Of a stretch of DNA of 64,000 nucleotides, positions 12,101 through 27,100 are shown in pieces. The translations under genes and the position numbers were made by a program. A model generated the notes under the pieces. That model was given only the letters and a program-made list of their open reading frames with translations, searched no databases and was not told the origin of the DNA. The number at the start of each line of letters is the position of its first letter. Positions within the stretch are counted from its first letter, which is position 1. The stretch comes from Xiphydria camelus (taxonomy: Eukaryota; Arthropoda; Insecta; Hymenoptera; Xiphydriidae): contig OY783197.1 in assembly GCA_963678675.1 (NCBI GenBank), forward strand, positions 3,072,400 through 3,136,399. The letters are read 5' to 3'.

Positions 12101-15100
12101 GAGAGAGACATTTCCCTACCTAAGATGATTTTTTGCACGCCCCCTTGAAAATCGTATTAAGTGAGTTTTACTGTACATTCTTCGCTTCAAATGCAGCGTC
12201 GTCTGTATAGATCCTTTATATAACTCTTACTACCATTCTAAATATTGGTACAGCAGTAAAAAAAAAGAAAATTAACTTATTGTAGTGACGTAAATAATAT
12301 TCAACGAGACGTAAAAATTCAAGAGCAATCCGCAGGCAATCTATGTAATAATTATTTATATGGGATGGCACGTACAGTCTAGCCGCTTCCGAAGTACGCA
12401 CCAAGCTAGGGCTGCATTTCCAGACATCAAACAGTTTTTGAAATGCACATCTATATATACATTTCTTTTTAAGCTATTATGTTTGTTTGTCAATTACTTA
12501 AAAATTACGTATCTGTGTGATTGAGATGATTTTCTTTTTAAATTACGTAACACCTCTCCAAGAAGGTTTAGAGCACTATTTTATGGCTGTGTGATACAAT
12601 CTTTTTTTTATTCCAAATAACAGGCTTCACAGCCCCTATTTATTTTATTGCAGAGGAAATAGGGGTAATTTAAGCGAAAAAGGGGGGCAATTTTGATTAA
12701 AAAATGAGATCTACCAAAAATTAGAAACAAGCAGTGGTTTTAAAAAATAACAATTTTTTTAAGGTGCACAGTGAAACACCAATGTTTATTAAGCAAACGA
12801 AGGGTGTTTTTGCAACTTAAAAATGTATATCTCATATCAAGTAACTTAAAATTGAGTATCTTAATCTGATTTAAGGAAATGGAAATCTAGCTTTCGGGGT
12901 AAGGAACATTAATTCAGCTAGACTTTTACATTTTAAACAAAACATTGATGCAGGTAGATAAAGCAGAGATTATAGTACCATTTTGTAAAAAAGAAATTAA
13001 AAAAGAATTGACCATTTTAACCCTTTCCACGCAATTCGAAACGATGAAAAGATAAACTCAACTGAGAAGCTGAATAATAGGAGGCTTTAAAGCAAAAATA
13101 TTGAATTATAGAAGAAGGGGAAAATCGCAAATTTTAGGGTGAAAAAGGGCAAACTTAAAAAAATAGGGAAATGAAGGGGAATAGGGGACACACTGTGAAG
13201 CCTGAAAAAACGTTTAAATAGAATGACAAATTAATGGACGAGCTGACGGACCTATCAACAAACATATAAACAGGTTGAAAGACTATTTTAAAAATTTAAA
13301 TCCTTCTTTTCGTCCTTTTCACTCATCAATTAATTTTTCTCGAATGGACGAATGGAGAAATTTCTCTTTGTAAGCAAAATATCATTGAACTTTAAAACTC
13401 TAGATATATAACGCGTATATCACGCGCGGCAACTTCTAGTTATAAATATTCATCTTCGCAATTTAAACGAGTAGCTAAATAAACATAATATTGCGATACG
13501 CAGAATTTATTTATCGTCAATGTACCTAGCAGTCGTTTCAATAAACTAAAATCGCGACTGATTAAGGGTGCGCGTGGCAAGAACTGCTGTATCATCTCTT
13601 TTTTTTTTAACAATTCGATGTGTAATAGTAAAAAAGGGGGACCGAATCAGTAACCTACTTTTATCGCGATATACGCTGTATATTATGTACTGTCAATAAA
13701 AGCCGTCAAAAGCGTAGAAGAACAGATGGCAAATATCATGATAAATACGAGTTACGATGATGATGGAACGTACAGACATTTTCGCGAATTGCCTTCGTCG
13801 TTCTTATCGCGCTAAGCTGAAACAGTTCTCGCTGAAACTCTCTCGTATTCCACAGATCAACGCGTGTCGCGTCCGTACGTAGAATAAATAACAAAGTTCG
13901 TTGGAAAATACTCACCAGGCGTCAGAAAATTAGGATCTATAGACTTGGCGGCGTCGTTACACTCCTCCAACTTTTGATACATGACGAGGTGCGACCACAG
14001 AGCGCTCTTTCCGTGTTTATTCTGCAGTCCGTGGCTCCACACTCGTTCCAGCAAATCGCAAAGGCTCGCCACTAACGTGTTTTCCTCCACATCCGAGAGG
14101 GATTCACCGCCGTGACCCAAGGCGACCGCCTCCGAACCCATCTTCTCCACCAGCATTCTTTTGGTTTTGGACTTGCAGTCCTTTGTGATATGAGCAAGAG
14201 GCGGGAATCATTTTAATGCGGCTGTTGCGCGTATACGCAGATATGATTTCGTATGGAGTAGCTGCGAGACTGGGAAATTAAATACCTTGAGCAATTTGTC
14301 GACGAAAGTCCAATTGGCTTGCGCTATCAGAGCGGGGCTCATGTCGGTAGAGAGCTTAGTCTGCGGCCGCGGCGATTGAGACTCCTGGGGTGTTGGAGGC
14401 TTGCCATTTGATTCCATCAGCTTCATTTTATATTTCCACTGAGTTTGGCCCCTTCGGCTGCTGGGGATGGAGAAGGTTATCGACGCTGGTTTCAGTGAAC
14501 TGCCGCATAGGGCTTGCGCTAATACCTACCTATGTACATTCTACGTAAAACCTAAAGAAACTTATCTCAGAAAAAGAAGCAAGCGCGCTTACTGCTCGTG
14601 GGACATTCTAATAGCATCGAATATTTAATCCTCTACCGATAGTAAGGATTTCTTTTTTTCGCGAATAACACAGTGGCTGCAAAGATTTAAGTACAGAATT
14701 CCTTGATTTTTTCCTGACAATTCCAGATCAAATTCTGCAAGTATTCCCTGATATTTTTGTTGGTATCAAGAATTTTGTATAATCAAATCAACAAAGCTAT
14801 ACATAATTGTAATGCAGAAACGCGAGGTTTTAAAAATGTTTATACGCTAAAAAGTAATGTCAGGCTTCACAGCGCCTATTTATTTCATTTTGGAGGAAAT
14901 AGGGGAAATTTGAGCAAAAAAGGGGGACAATTTTGATCAAAAAAGGAAATTTACCAGAAATTAGAAGCGTGCAGTGGTTTAAAAAATATCCACTTTTAAG
15001 GTGTACAATGAAACACGAATATTTATTAAGCGAATGAAGGACGTTTTTGTAACTTAAAAATTTATATCTCATGTCAAGTAACTGAAGTCTGAGTATCGCA

Positions 15101-18100
15101 ATCTGATTTAAGGAAATGGGAATTTAGTTTCCGGGAATTCAACATAGCTTTTATATATTAAGTGAAATATTAATGCAAGTATTTGAAGCAGGGGTTATAG
15201 TGTCATTTTACAAAGAAAAAAAAATTGATAATTTTTACCCCTTCCACGTAATTCGAAACGATGAAAATATAAACTCAACTGAGAAGCAGAATAATGGGTG
15301 GTTTTAGAGGAAAAATATTGAATTATAGAAGGATAAGGAAAAAATCACGAGTTTTATGGTAAAAAAAGGGCAAATTGAAAAAATAGGGGAATAAAGGGAA
15401 ACGGGGAACACACTGTGAAGCCTGTAATGTTGATTAATTTTAATTTTAATCGATGGGACACACGTGCGCTGCTACCGGAAATATCTTAAGCAGCAGCGCA
15501 AACTCCATTGTGTGAACTGTATCAACGGTGAAATGTTGAGAAATTAACTCCACTTTATTTATAATTTCGAGTAAAAATTCAAAATTCCCTGACATTACCC
15601 CGACGAATCAAATTCCCTGTCATTTTGTTAGCCACCCCGAATAAAGAACAGAAGACGTAGAGTAAAAAAAGGCCGATGCCCTTTCGATTCGCGTACGAAA
15701 TCTCATCGTCGGCAAAGGATTAATGAATCTGCACGACACGTTGAACGCTGGCTAATTAAAATAGAAAAAAACGTGCACAAAGTAACACACTATGTATTGT
15801 GGGTAAATTCTTACCGAAGAACACTATGAGAAAGGCAGAAAATGAGAAAGATTTGATTAATGGTAGGCAATATTGAAGTACGCTCTGAAAACGATGGGAA
15901 GCGTTAAACGCACCTCTGAGCGGGTTCCTTGTTCAGAGCAACGCTGTCCAATAGAGGAAAGCTGCGAAAGTACGCAGCTCTGTGCGGTAAAATTTCCGTG
16001 GGAGGACTCGCTTCGAAATCGACATTGTTCAGCTTCTGCTCCAAGATTTTCTGAGACTCCGCGCCGCTTGAACAGACTTCGTAACACGGCGATCGGACGA
16101 TACCTTCGCCGACTTTCTTCCTGAAATATCGCGATGATGTGCAATTGCGTACAATACGAGGAGAGAATGCGAGGAATATTGTACCGAAGATAAATTGAAG
16201 CTAACGCGCGATAAAACGCAAGTGAAACTCACTTGAACGGCGAAATCCTCTTGTCAAAAATATTGATATTGTAATCTTGTTCACTCCAAGTCGACATCAC
16301 TTTACTATCGACGAGCGATGCGAACATTTGCGACTCGAGGAATCTCGATAGGAATGGCAAATGTTGCGCCGGTTGATCCGACAGGAAAGTAGCTTTGTCA
16401 AAGACGTGCATGCTGTCTCGATTGTTCAACCATTCATCTTTATCCTGTTGAGGGGATTGCAGTTCTTATACGGTTCTAATTGGGATTGCTTATTGGTCCT
16501 AATAGAACAATTTCTATAACATGTTTCTGAAAAACTCTCGAGTTATTTTGATTCGTTTCTAATTTACCTGCAGTAATTGGAACATTTTCAAACGTTTTCA
16601 AGGGAGTATCAAAGTTTATTAGAGAAATGTCAAAAAAAAATGTCTCTTTCATGCATAAAAACTTTTCTAAAAAGTTCTAATAAACTCAGGCGAACGTTAG
16701 ATAAAATTGTGGCAAATTTAAATAATTGCTCGCCAACTCTGAAATTCAGTCATTCTTTGAAAATTTGTAATTTCTGTAAAAATACGTAGAAATATTTTCA
16801 GAATTTTTCAAAAATTTTACACAATTTTATAGATTTTTCCAGATATTCGTTAGTTTTTATTAGACCTCCAGAAATATTTTTGTACATAAAAGAAAAATGG
16901 ATATTTTTCGAAATTTCTCTGACTCTCTGAAAAGGTCTGATACTTCCCTGAAAATGTCTCAAAATGTTCCGATTACTGCAGAAAGTCAGAAAAAGTCGAG
17001 CTCTTCGGAAATTTGTTGGAGAAATTTTTCCGTCAGGCAGAATAAAGGAAATACATCAAACTGGAGGCACGTACTTGACTAGGCTGGATGACGAAGTGTT
17101 CGTAACTGGAAAATATTTGGACGAAGCGATTCAAAAAGATTTCTCGAATCGCGTTGTTGAATATCAGCGTCTCTAGATACTCTTCTTGCGGCGTGAGCGC
17201 TTTGTCTTTGATCGTATTTTCCACCGAATCGACGTCGTCGAAATTAATACCTAAACAGTCGACAATTTCCCATTTTCATCAATTGCACGTTGATCCAGGC
17301 AAGGTGGCGACAAAAATCTGTCCTCAAAATTCCCTGAAATTCTCCTGATTTCCATATGAAATGTTTGTGAATTTCAGAGTTGCAGTCATCGAAACGAGCG
17401 AGAAAATTCACTCGTCGGCTGAACACAAAATCCAAATTCACTTTCTGAGACAATCAAAATAATAACAAAAACACTCACCGCTCATCGTAGTAGTGAGCGT
17501 TGCTCGGTCACTACTCAGACGGCTCATGGCTCAGAGTGTCAGTATTATAAAGTCAGTATGGTTTACGACGTCACACAGGATTAATCTTCGAGTTCTAGCA
17601 TATTTTCCTCAATTTTTAATTTAGTTCACGAAATCCCCCGAGATTTCCCCAAGATTTCCAAATTGTTAAAAATCCTTGAGATTTCCAGATCGTTACACAG
17701 AAAAAAAGAATTAACTAGATCTACTAAAAATTATTTACATGGTCGCAAGGAATTATTTATTCGTGTTAATGAAATTTTTGTTCACATTAACATAATTTGA
17801 TATTTCTTCCTTGCAATCACATACCACTCCACACAATTGTAAGCAAGAGATATTTGACTGAGGTATATTATTAAAAAATGTCATTGACATAAGCAAATAA
17901 TTACTTGCGACCCTGCAAATAATTTTCAGTAGATCCAACTAATTCTTTTTCTCTCCGCGTAAAAATCCCTGATATTTCCCTGATTTCCCGGTTCTGCCGC
18001 CCACCCTGAGATCGTTTTTGTTAAGTACATGCACAATATATTTGGTAATAACGCATCCCGCTCATATTAAGGCGAATGATTGCTTCCATCGTATCATAAA

Positions 18101-21100
18101 CTATCTAATAATTGTATAAATGCTGACCCGTTCTTTTCACGATATCCACAATTCGCTGCAATGCTTCCGATTGCTCGGGCTCCGGTCTATCCCAATCGAG
18201 AACATCGTGAAGCGAGTGTTTCCTACGCGGATGATGAAAACCGGATCCCGGTAGCGTCAAACTGCTCGTCATGATGTCGCCGTTGAAATAATTTATGGCC
18301 ATATTGTCAGTCCTGATAAAACGAGTGCTTCAATGAATCGCGCGCGGTAATGATTACAACGTATAACGCACACGCGTTAGATACAAGGTATGCGTACTTG
18401 TCTGGATGCGGTACTTTGTACTTGTTCAATACTGCTTTTATTTCAGCGATAAACTGCATCTTGTGTGGAAAGACCGGCAATTCTTCTGGCAATTGGCTGC
18501 TCTGCTTGTCTATGTCTATGTAGCAAAGGTTCGCCTGCCGCGAAGATAAAGCGATTATTAGCGGTACGCGCGCCGTAGCTCTATCGAAAAGATCCGAAAT
18601 CTGATGTGCTTTTGACACGGCAATTTCAGATATCCGCCAGAAAAGTTTGAGAAGGACGAATGGGAATTCATTGGATTCTATGTGTAACTGAGATGATAAA
18701 TAGCAGGGCTGGTGGTTCACTTTATTCAAAAAAATGAATTTAGTGATTCGGTAGTCGGGAAAAAGTAAATGGAAAAAGTGACTGTTAAGAAAACCCACTA
18801 ACTCATACAATAAAGAAGGAAAATTTGTGAGTTTGATTGTTTTGGGGGTAATTTTTGGAACTACTGATCCGATTAAGAAAAATTGTTTACTGATATGGAG
18901 CCTGGACTTTCTGAAAATGCGACGATTTTAGTGTTGTAGATCATCGTAAAGACGGACAAACGGACGAGTTTCTGAAAAACGCCGCTTACGCAGTAAAAGG
19001 TATATAAGAATGATGAATGGACGAATTGTAGAACACAAATAGATCAACAATAAAGAGAGAAACAATTAGTCAAGCCTATCAAATATTTTCTCACGCGAAG
19101 AAAACCATGGCTTGATCTTGGAATTATATCATGTTTTTGATTGAAAAAATATTTTTTCGGCACTAGTCATTATTTCTCTCAGTGTGGTTTAATAAAGTAT
19201 AAATGTGTAGCTATTATACTACGCCTCAATGGATTGTTTCTTATGAGAAAATTGAAGATAAACATAATAAGAAGTTGAACGAGAGATAAAAATAGATTCT
19301 CTCGCTCTTCTCCTCTTTGTCTCTCCAATAGCTGATCGATAATTATAAACTAAAATATGCGCATATACTGCCGTCTCGGTAGAAAATGTAAATGTATCGA
19401 CTGTACCTACCATCGCAACGCGGCATTTTTTATAATAAATATTTAATGATCGTCAATAGAAGTTTAGTGATCATGTAAATATGTATGTAAGTTGTTAAGT
19501 AATCAGACAAAGAAATGGCTCGTTAGATTGTAAAGATAAAAACGAAAAGGCGAAAAAGTGATAAAAGTTCCAAGGCTTCTGAAAAAGCGACTAAAAGTGA
19601 AACAGCTTGAAAAAAGTGATTGTGTGATACTAAGAAAATGATTCGCTAAAATTCCTGAAATAAGAATGTATCGAATTTTATATATACTCGCAAAAACAAG
19701 TAAAATTCCCATAAAGAAAATAAAGACCCGTACACGCCGTTCTATTCGTTATCACTAATAGAACGGTATAACCCTGTTGAAAAAGCCTATAGATCCTTAT
19801 AAAATCCTATAGGAATCCCACACAATTCCTTATAGAAGCATGATTCAGTGTATTTAAAACAGCAATTCTCCAGATACCCGCCTGTTAAAATCTGAGAACG
19901 ATAAATCGGAATTTATGGGGTTCTACGCGCATGTATAAGAACAAGTAAAATCCCATAAAGATAAACGCCATTCTATTTGTCATAATCAATTGATAGATAT
20001 AAACGACATCCATTTTGGTGGGATTTTATTCGTTTCTGTATATGCGCATAAAATGCAATAAACTTTGATTCGTTCTTCTCAGATTTTAATCGGTGGGTAT
20101 CTGGAATTGCCGTGGAATTGTACGGAATTTTTAAAGGATTTTATATGGATCGATGGATCTGTTACCATGGCAAAGATTTTATTCGTTTTTACAAATATAC
20201 ATGGAATCCAATACATTCCTAGTCAACCATCTCAGATTTCTACAAGTGGCTATCCGAAATTACTGTGTCAAAATTGCATCAAATTCCCATTCGGGACTCC
20301 AAAGGACTTTAACGTGTTTTCTACGAGAATCTGTGACAATCTGATATTCGTTTCAATCGGGAGAAGCTTCCGGGGTGCGAAGAGAAATGCGAAGAAAGCT
20401 CACCTCGCTGGCGATTTTCAGAATGCCACCCTCGCTTTGAGCGTGCAGCCCCATTATGAACGGCACCGGCGCGTCTAAGAAGTGGTAGAGACTCGCCGGA
20501 AGGATCGGCACGTACACGTGTTGCCACGAGAACGGAAACAGCAGAGCCGTGATGCACTCGGACACCACCGTCAGCTTGTCAAAGTCCGCGCTCCTCAGTA
20601 GCACTTGATTCTCCAGCAGCACACAGGTGAACAGCTGAATGACGCAGTCCACGCCGAGCCAGGTGAAGATATTCTTCAGCGGATAATCCAGCAGCGGCAA
20701 CTCCTGCGACGGCGTCGGCTGATATATGACCAGCTCCAAGGGCGCCTTCGCCGGTTCCACGTTGGGAACGTAGAATTTCAGGGACTTTCCGGGCAGCGGC
20801 ACCGGCACGTTGTAGAGGAGATTGTACACGTAAGACTCCAGGCTCAAACCGGGTCCCGGATGTCGAGGAACGCATCTGAAAGCCGGGGAGCGTACGGGCA
20901 CTTTTACGCGCACCTTTCGTCGTCTTGTCGGCGGTACGAAATGAAACGCGTCGTGCAGTGGGACAAAATCAGAAAGCAACGCGCAGTCGCTTTGTTCCAA
21001 TGCCCAAGGATAATTGGAGAGCCTTCTTCCCTTTTTCTCAACACTTGCATTGCTAATATAAGGTATAAAATACACTGAATTAAATTTCATACATTTTTTA

Positions 21101-24100
21101 AAATATGAACATTATGCCATGAAAAATTAAACATTATATTTAAAAGGTGCGTATTTTAGCTTTGTTGGAAGTTGGCAAAATTTACTGAAATTAGTAAAAT
21201 CGCAATATCTCCGTCTCTCTGCTTACTTTCATCCACTAAAATCAATTTTAACCGGCCCTATTTAACTATTTAAGTGCCGCTACCGTGCGGTTTTTTTCAT
21301 TTAATAGTCTAAAAATTTATTATTCAATTTAGAAAGACGCAAGCGATGAGCATGATGGCTCACGCGATTTCAGTTAGATCAGACAAGCACCGATGATTCG
21401 AGCGATGGAAGATTTATCGTGTACATACACACAGCAAATTCGGACACTCTCTCTCTCTGTAGCGGCCCGTAAATTATTTTGTTGAATTCAATACAGTGTA
21501 TTACAGTGTCGTATCTGTTCTCTTTATTGAATTATTACGAGCTGCGTGAAGTATTTGGCATATTTTCGATTTTTTTTATTTTTAGGAAGTAGGTATTCAG
21601 TTTTACTCAAGGCACGCTAGTTCAACAGACGTGGTTGCTTAGTGAGAGTTCGATGTTTAATGGATGTCATTGAATATTAACCGATGAGGATTGAATATTG
21701 ATTGAGCGATTTTCATCTCATGAATCGGTGTACTCTGATTAACTATTATCTGAAAAATTTCCATGAACTATTTTCAAAATCCCCAGAATTGAAAGACGCC
21801 CCTTAAGGCTACTTTTTTTAAAATTAAACAACTGCTTCTCTCAAAAAATTAATACTTTCTGACAACTATATATTTTCAAGCATATCGAAGTCGTTATCTC
21901 CAGCCTCAGTTTCGGATTCTTCATTCGCTGCCAAGACTTCAACAGATTTATCGACATACAACATATTATGATACATAGATTTGACCGCGTTTCCGGTGAT
22001 TCTCCTTTTCGGCTTTTCTTGAGTACGCTACAACCACAATATCTACGAGTATTTGATGCGACCACTTCTAAAGTTCTCCATAATATTTCTATTTTATAGT
22101 TTGTAAGTATCAATACTTGCACTCGTTTGCATAATTAGTTTAACGCCATGAAAGTTTCGTTTCATAAATATTTTCGTTCGAAAAGTCTCCATTTTATATT
22201 CGATGCACGTCTAATAATATGAAATATAATACCTCGATAATTGTGCCGTATAATAAACGTAATTTTCTGATCATAATCCATATCTTGACCGTTAAAAGGA
22301 ATTAATATTAACCACTGCAGACGTATATCATACGAGGCTACACTTACTCGCCAGGAAAGAAACTTCAATCACTATTATCTCATTATCTATGTGTTTTTGG
22401 CTGATATTTGTATAATACTTTTTTGAAGATTACATTTTTTCTATAAAAAAGTCTTATATCGATGTAGGCCAAAAGTTCATAAATAATGAGATAATAACGA
22501 TTGAAGTTTCTTTCATAGCGAGTAAGTTCAGCCTCATATGGTATGTCTGTAGTTCAGTTTAATATAGATTACGAAGCCAAACAACGCATCATCGTCAACG
22601 CAAATTTCGGCAGCTTGCTACAATAAGCTAATGGAGGAAATAACAAACAGACATTTATAATTTATTATGAGTATTACTACTCTTAGCTTCCGGGTGATAA
22701 CTGCGCCCAAAATTACTGATCTACTAATTTGGCCAATTAGTAATTTTAAACGCGGTTACCACCTGGAAGCTAAAAGTAGTAATACTCATAATTATAATGA
22801 CAATGGCCGCGAAAGCCTACATTTTTTAAACAGACAGTTGTATCAAGATGCTAGTCACGTTTACTGTGCCAATATATTATAGTTATTCATGAGTTTTTTA
22901 AAAATTCATCTGTCGAGTCTATGCGCGCGTTTTCCCGATTTTGTCCCACTGTGAGATTCTTAAACATTTCCGGCTCAATTGCATTTGGATCACCAACTCT
23001 CTCCCCAAGATTCCACCATAAAATCGTGGCAAATCGACTCACTTGTACAAATTGGTGAGGAACGTTTGCGCAGCGTGGACGTAAGGTTGTTGGCACAGCA
23101 GAGATATCGATTTGGTGACGAATAGTTTATCTTTGGTCGAGTCGTAGTAGCCCAACGCGGCACCCGGCGAGTGCGCCGATAATTTGAAGTGCCGCGGTAA
23201 CGACCTCGTGTTGTGGCCGTCTTGACCTCTTCTCGGTCTGCAAAGAAATCCCTGCATGTGTGTGGACGAAGACTCGTCGACGACTGAACTAAAACTTGTC
23301 TAAAAAGAGCACGACTTACACGGGCGGTGTACCGTTTTGACCGCTGCTCAGTTCTGTGATATGCATGGCCTGCAGGGTCTGCATTGCCGCGCATATCTTG
23401 CGATTGCGACACTCCTCGTAGAAGACCAAGCTGAAGCCGTACGTCCTGTGGCCGTCTTCTTTGGTGAGGACGAAGGAATGAAACGCCGGCTCCACCGAGT
23501 GCTTTTGGGTCCTGAACCTCAGACTGCTGGGCAGGCACAGCTGAAAGGACACGTCTCTTCCTTAGCCTTAGATGCATGCGTGAAAAAGTTCACTCCTGTG
23601 CACGAGTCGGATCTCCCAGATCCGAGTATAAATTATGACATAAATTATAAAGTTATATTTCGATTATAAAATGTAATGTTTTTTGGCGAAAAAAAAAAAT
23701 AATGTTGAATGTTATACATGCTTTTTAATATTGCACTAAACATATTTATGATCGGAAAATTTGAATAAACGAAGGTCAATCTATTATCAATTACAAGTTA
23801 TAGTACATATTTCTTTTTACTGCCAGGTCTCGCAGAGACCCGGCCTATATATACGTCTAAGGATTAAAAATGGTACTTATTCGAATGGTGATAATTACTA
23901 TGCTTATTCAACATGATATTGTCGAAGCGGTCACCTATTTATTATTCTGGCCGGAAACCATTATTACATGTGGATTTAATTTTCTCCGTGTATCTACTGA
24001 ACCGTAGAATCATTAAATTTCCAGAAAAAGTGACAAAAATGACTGTTCTTCAAAATTGTAACAAAATAGTGACTTTCAAAATAAAAGTGACCTACTAATT

Positions 24101-27100
24101 GTAAGAGCATTGACTATTCTACAGACTGGACCAGAAATGCTGTCATAAAGGTAAATTGAAATAAAAATAGGAAGGAATCATTAGATACAATTGGCACTTC
24201 TCAGAGAATTAGAAGAGGGATGCAAGTTTTTGAGCAAGTATCGATAGCAGCGATAAAAAATGTGATTCAGCTCTTTCAGGTGCTATGTTTGAGAAATGAG
24301 GTCCGGCCTTATGGAGCTCCAGTGTTAGATTCCGAGCGGATGAAAATTATTTGATATTATTCGTAGGTATCGAATTCGTTTCAAGGGCTTTCGACTACAT
24401 TGATACCATTGACAACTATTACAAATTCGTAATTGTATCCTCTGAGCTGGAGCGAATACTCTTATTACATAAAAAATGAAGAGAACTCCGAAAGCTCGTC
24501 TTTAAGGTAAATCGACAACGCTAATATCGAAGAAAATAATTAAAAAATACTATCTTTTTATCCTCCAAGCGGGGAAAAATTCTATCTTCATTCTATTATG
24601 TCAGAATATTGTAATACATTTTTAGAACTTATATATGTAATTATATTACAAATAAAAAATTTTTTAAAATAAACTATACCTATAATTAATGTAATAATTA
24701 GAGGATTAATGAATTAGGAATTTTTGTATTAATTCAACCTTTTAGAGAGATGCAGTTAAATTATTTTCAAAAGAGTTAAGTAGTTATATTGTATTAATTA
24801 AATGTAATTATTTTTATTACTTTATTTCACCACCCCTGTTGCGAAAAAATGGACAAAAATTCCGAAACTCCTGGAACCACTTCGATACAAATAATTTTCA
24901 TCCACTCGGAATCTAACATCGGAGCTCCATAAGTCCGGAACTCGTTTCTCAGACTTACCACCTGAAGTGGCTGAATCACATTTCTTATCCCTGCTATCGA
25001 TGCTTACTCAAAAACTTACATCCCTCCTCTAATTTTCTGAAAAGTGCCAATCGTATCTAATGACCCCTTCCTATTTTTATCTCAATCTACTTTTAGGACA
25101 GCATTTCTGGGTCCGGTCTGCATAAATTCAAGAGTCTGAGTATAATACTCCACTGCATCTCCTCGCATCTTTTTCATTTTGTTCTGCTTCGCTCCGTACC
25201 GCCTTCGCGAGTACGTTACTCGTGCGTTCACTGAGAAATTCTTCCCACAAAATAAGTGCAGAGAGCCACCGTAACCGCGCAGAGAGATTAGCCGCGGAGC
25301 GACGTGGCATCGCTGCAGTTTTCGCACGCGAGACGGAAGGAAAGACGGAAAATCGGGTCGACTTCAGCTCGCGCGATTACCGTCATACCGTTCGGTAACG
25401 CGGAAACCGGAAGTGGCCGTAAAACGCGCAACGAATTGGTATTCGAAGGTTGCTTTCGCGATCGTACGAATGCAAATTCGTTATTCGCAATCTCCGTTTA
25501 TGATTTTTTCAGGTGGGATAACCGAGACGCGCGCTGTGGACCATATCAGTACTACGCTGATAGCGAGCGATAGCAGGTTCAGAGGTGCGGAAACGTAAAA
25601 GAAGTACGCATTGTGATGTACGACGGCCAAGGACATTCGGCGAGGCGAGTAGATAAGCTATGGGGGTTCGGCGCCACCCACGTGACCAAAAGTGGCGGGA
25701 AATTTGAATGTTGCGGAATTCTAACTTACCGACGGAGTGTGGATGGGTTGTGTGCTTTGTTACCGATGGAACTCTGACTTACCGACGGAGCACGGGCGGC
25801 CATTTTTAATTTCACCCCAACAGAGATCCACCATTGGTTGAACCCCCACCACCGGAGCTCTACCATTGGTCGAACCCCCACACCCCGACCTCACCCGCTC
25901 GCAACGCCATCTCGCGGATTCAGAACTCACCGGTAGCGCCATCTCGCAGACCCCGATCTCGCTCGCAACGCCATCTCGCGGATCCAGACCTCACCGGTAG
26001 CACCATCTCGCGGATCCAGACCTCACCGGCAGCGCCATCTCGCGGGCCCCTACTTCCCGCGTGCATCATCTCGCAACGCTACTACGCACCCCCTTCCCCT
26101 CCCCTACCCGCAGTCGACGTAGAGCGTCACGGCTCGGTTGCATGCTTTCAGGGGTAGCTGCTACCGATGGAACTCTGATTTACCGACGGAGAAAAGCAAC
26201 CATTTTCAATTTTACCCTGACAAAGCTCCACCATTGATCAAACTTCCGCTCCCCGACTTCACTCGCAGCGTCATTTCGCGCAATTTCAACGCTACTGAAG
26301 AGTTCGAGCTTACCGACAAAGTGGCGTTCTGGTTGCATGCTTTCAGGGGGTCGAACCCCCACTCCTGGACCTCACTCGCTCGCAGCGCCATCTCGTGGGC
26401 CCGCGTGCATCATCTCGTAATGCTACTACGTACTCCCTCCCCCTTCCCCTCTCGCGAGCGACGAAGTCGTGCAGGTTCGGACGTAGTGTGCCACAACCTG
26501 GTTGCATGCTTTCAGGGGCAGCCGGTGCCGACGGAGCTCTAACTTACCGACAGAACAAAGCAACCATTTTGAATTTTACCCTGACAGAGCTCCGCCATTG
26601 ATCAAACTACCGCTCCCCGACTTCACTCGCAGTGTCATTTCGCGCTACTGAAGAGTTCGAGCTCACCGACGTTACCGACCGAGAGGCATCAGTCGGTAAA
26701 GAGGTACGCGCGATCACGTTACCGACTGAGCGGCATTATACGATAAAGAGGTGAGCTTTGGAATCATCGACAAGCAATCGCTCCTTGAAACGCAATGTTT
26801 GATAAAGAGGTACGCGCGTGCATGAGGATACACCGAAGATATATTTCTGAGGATACACCCCAGATGTATCTCTGAGGATACACACCAGATGAATCTCTGA
26901 GGATACACCCCAGATGTATCTCTGAGGATACACCCCAGATGTATCTCTGAGGATACACCCCAGATGTATCTCTGAGGATACACCCCAGATGTATCTCTGA
27001 GGATACACCCCAGATGTATCTCTGAGGATACACCCTAGATGTATCTCTGAGGATACACCCCAGATGTATCTCCGAGGATACACCCCAGATGAATCTCTGA

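Larger units (their letters stand above)
9944..13915. other. DENND5 intron 12 with repeats
   Basis: No coding exon is visible. 10210-10540 is rich in repeated AGATCTAA/AGATCTAGA words. A Tc1/mariner-like MITE (11294-12175) and a family A copy (12621-13204) account for much of the rest. Confidence 0.6.
20876..23042. other. DENND5 intron 4 with MITEs
   Basis: No exon is seen. The intron is AT-rich and includes the palindromic family B copy (22324-22545) and a hairpin (22660-22795). Confidence 0.6.

Noticed and set aside
20605..21078. 157-codon plus-strand frame over DENND5 exon 5
   Set aside because: Antisense shadow of the cDENN exon.
24122..25120. Second Polinton or its remnant beside the main element
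   Set aside because: The ends are cagactgg rather than AG...CT Polinton ends, there is no 6-bp duplication and no shared sequence with the Polinton repeats.
25760..26601. Open frames within the Polinton inverted repeats (and mirror copies at 33027-33752)
   Set aside because: They occur identically in both repeats, overlap each other in several frames, and reflect the sub-repeat structure. No known family.
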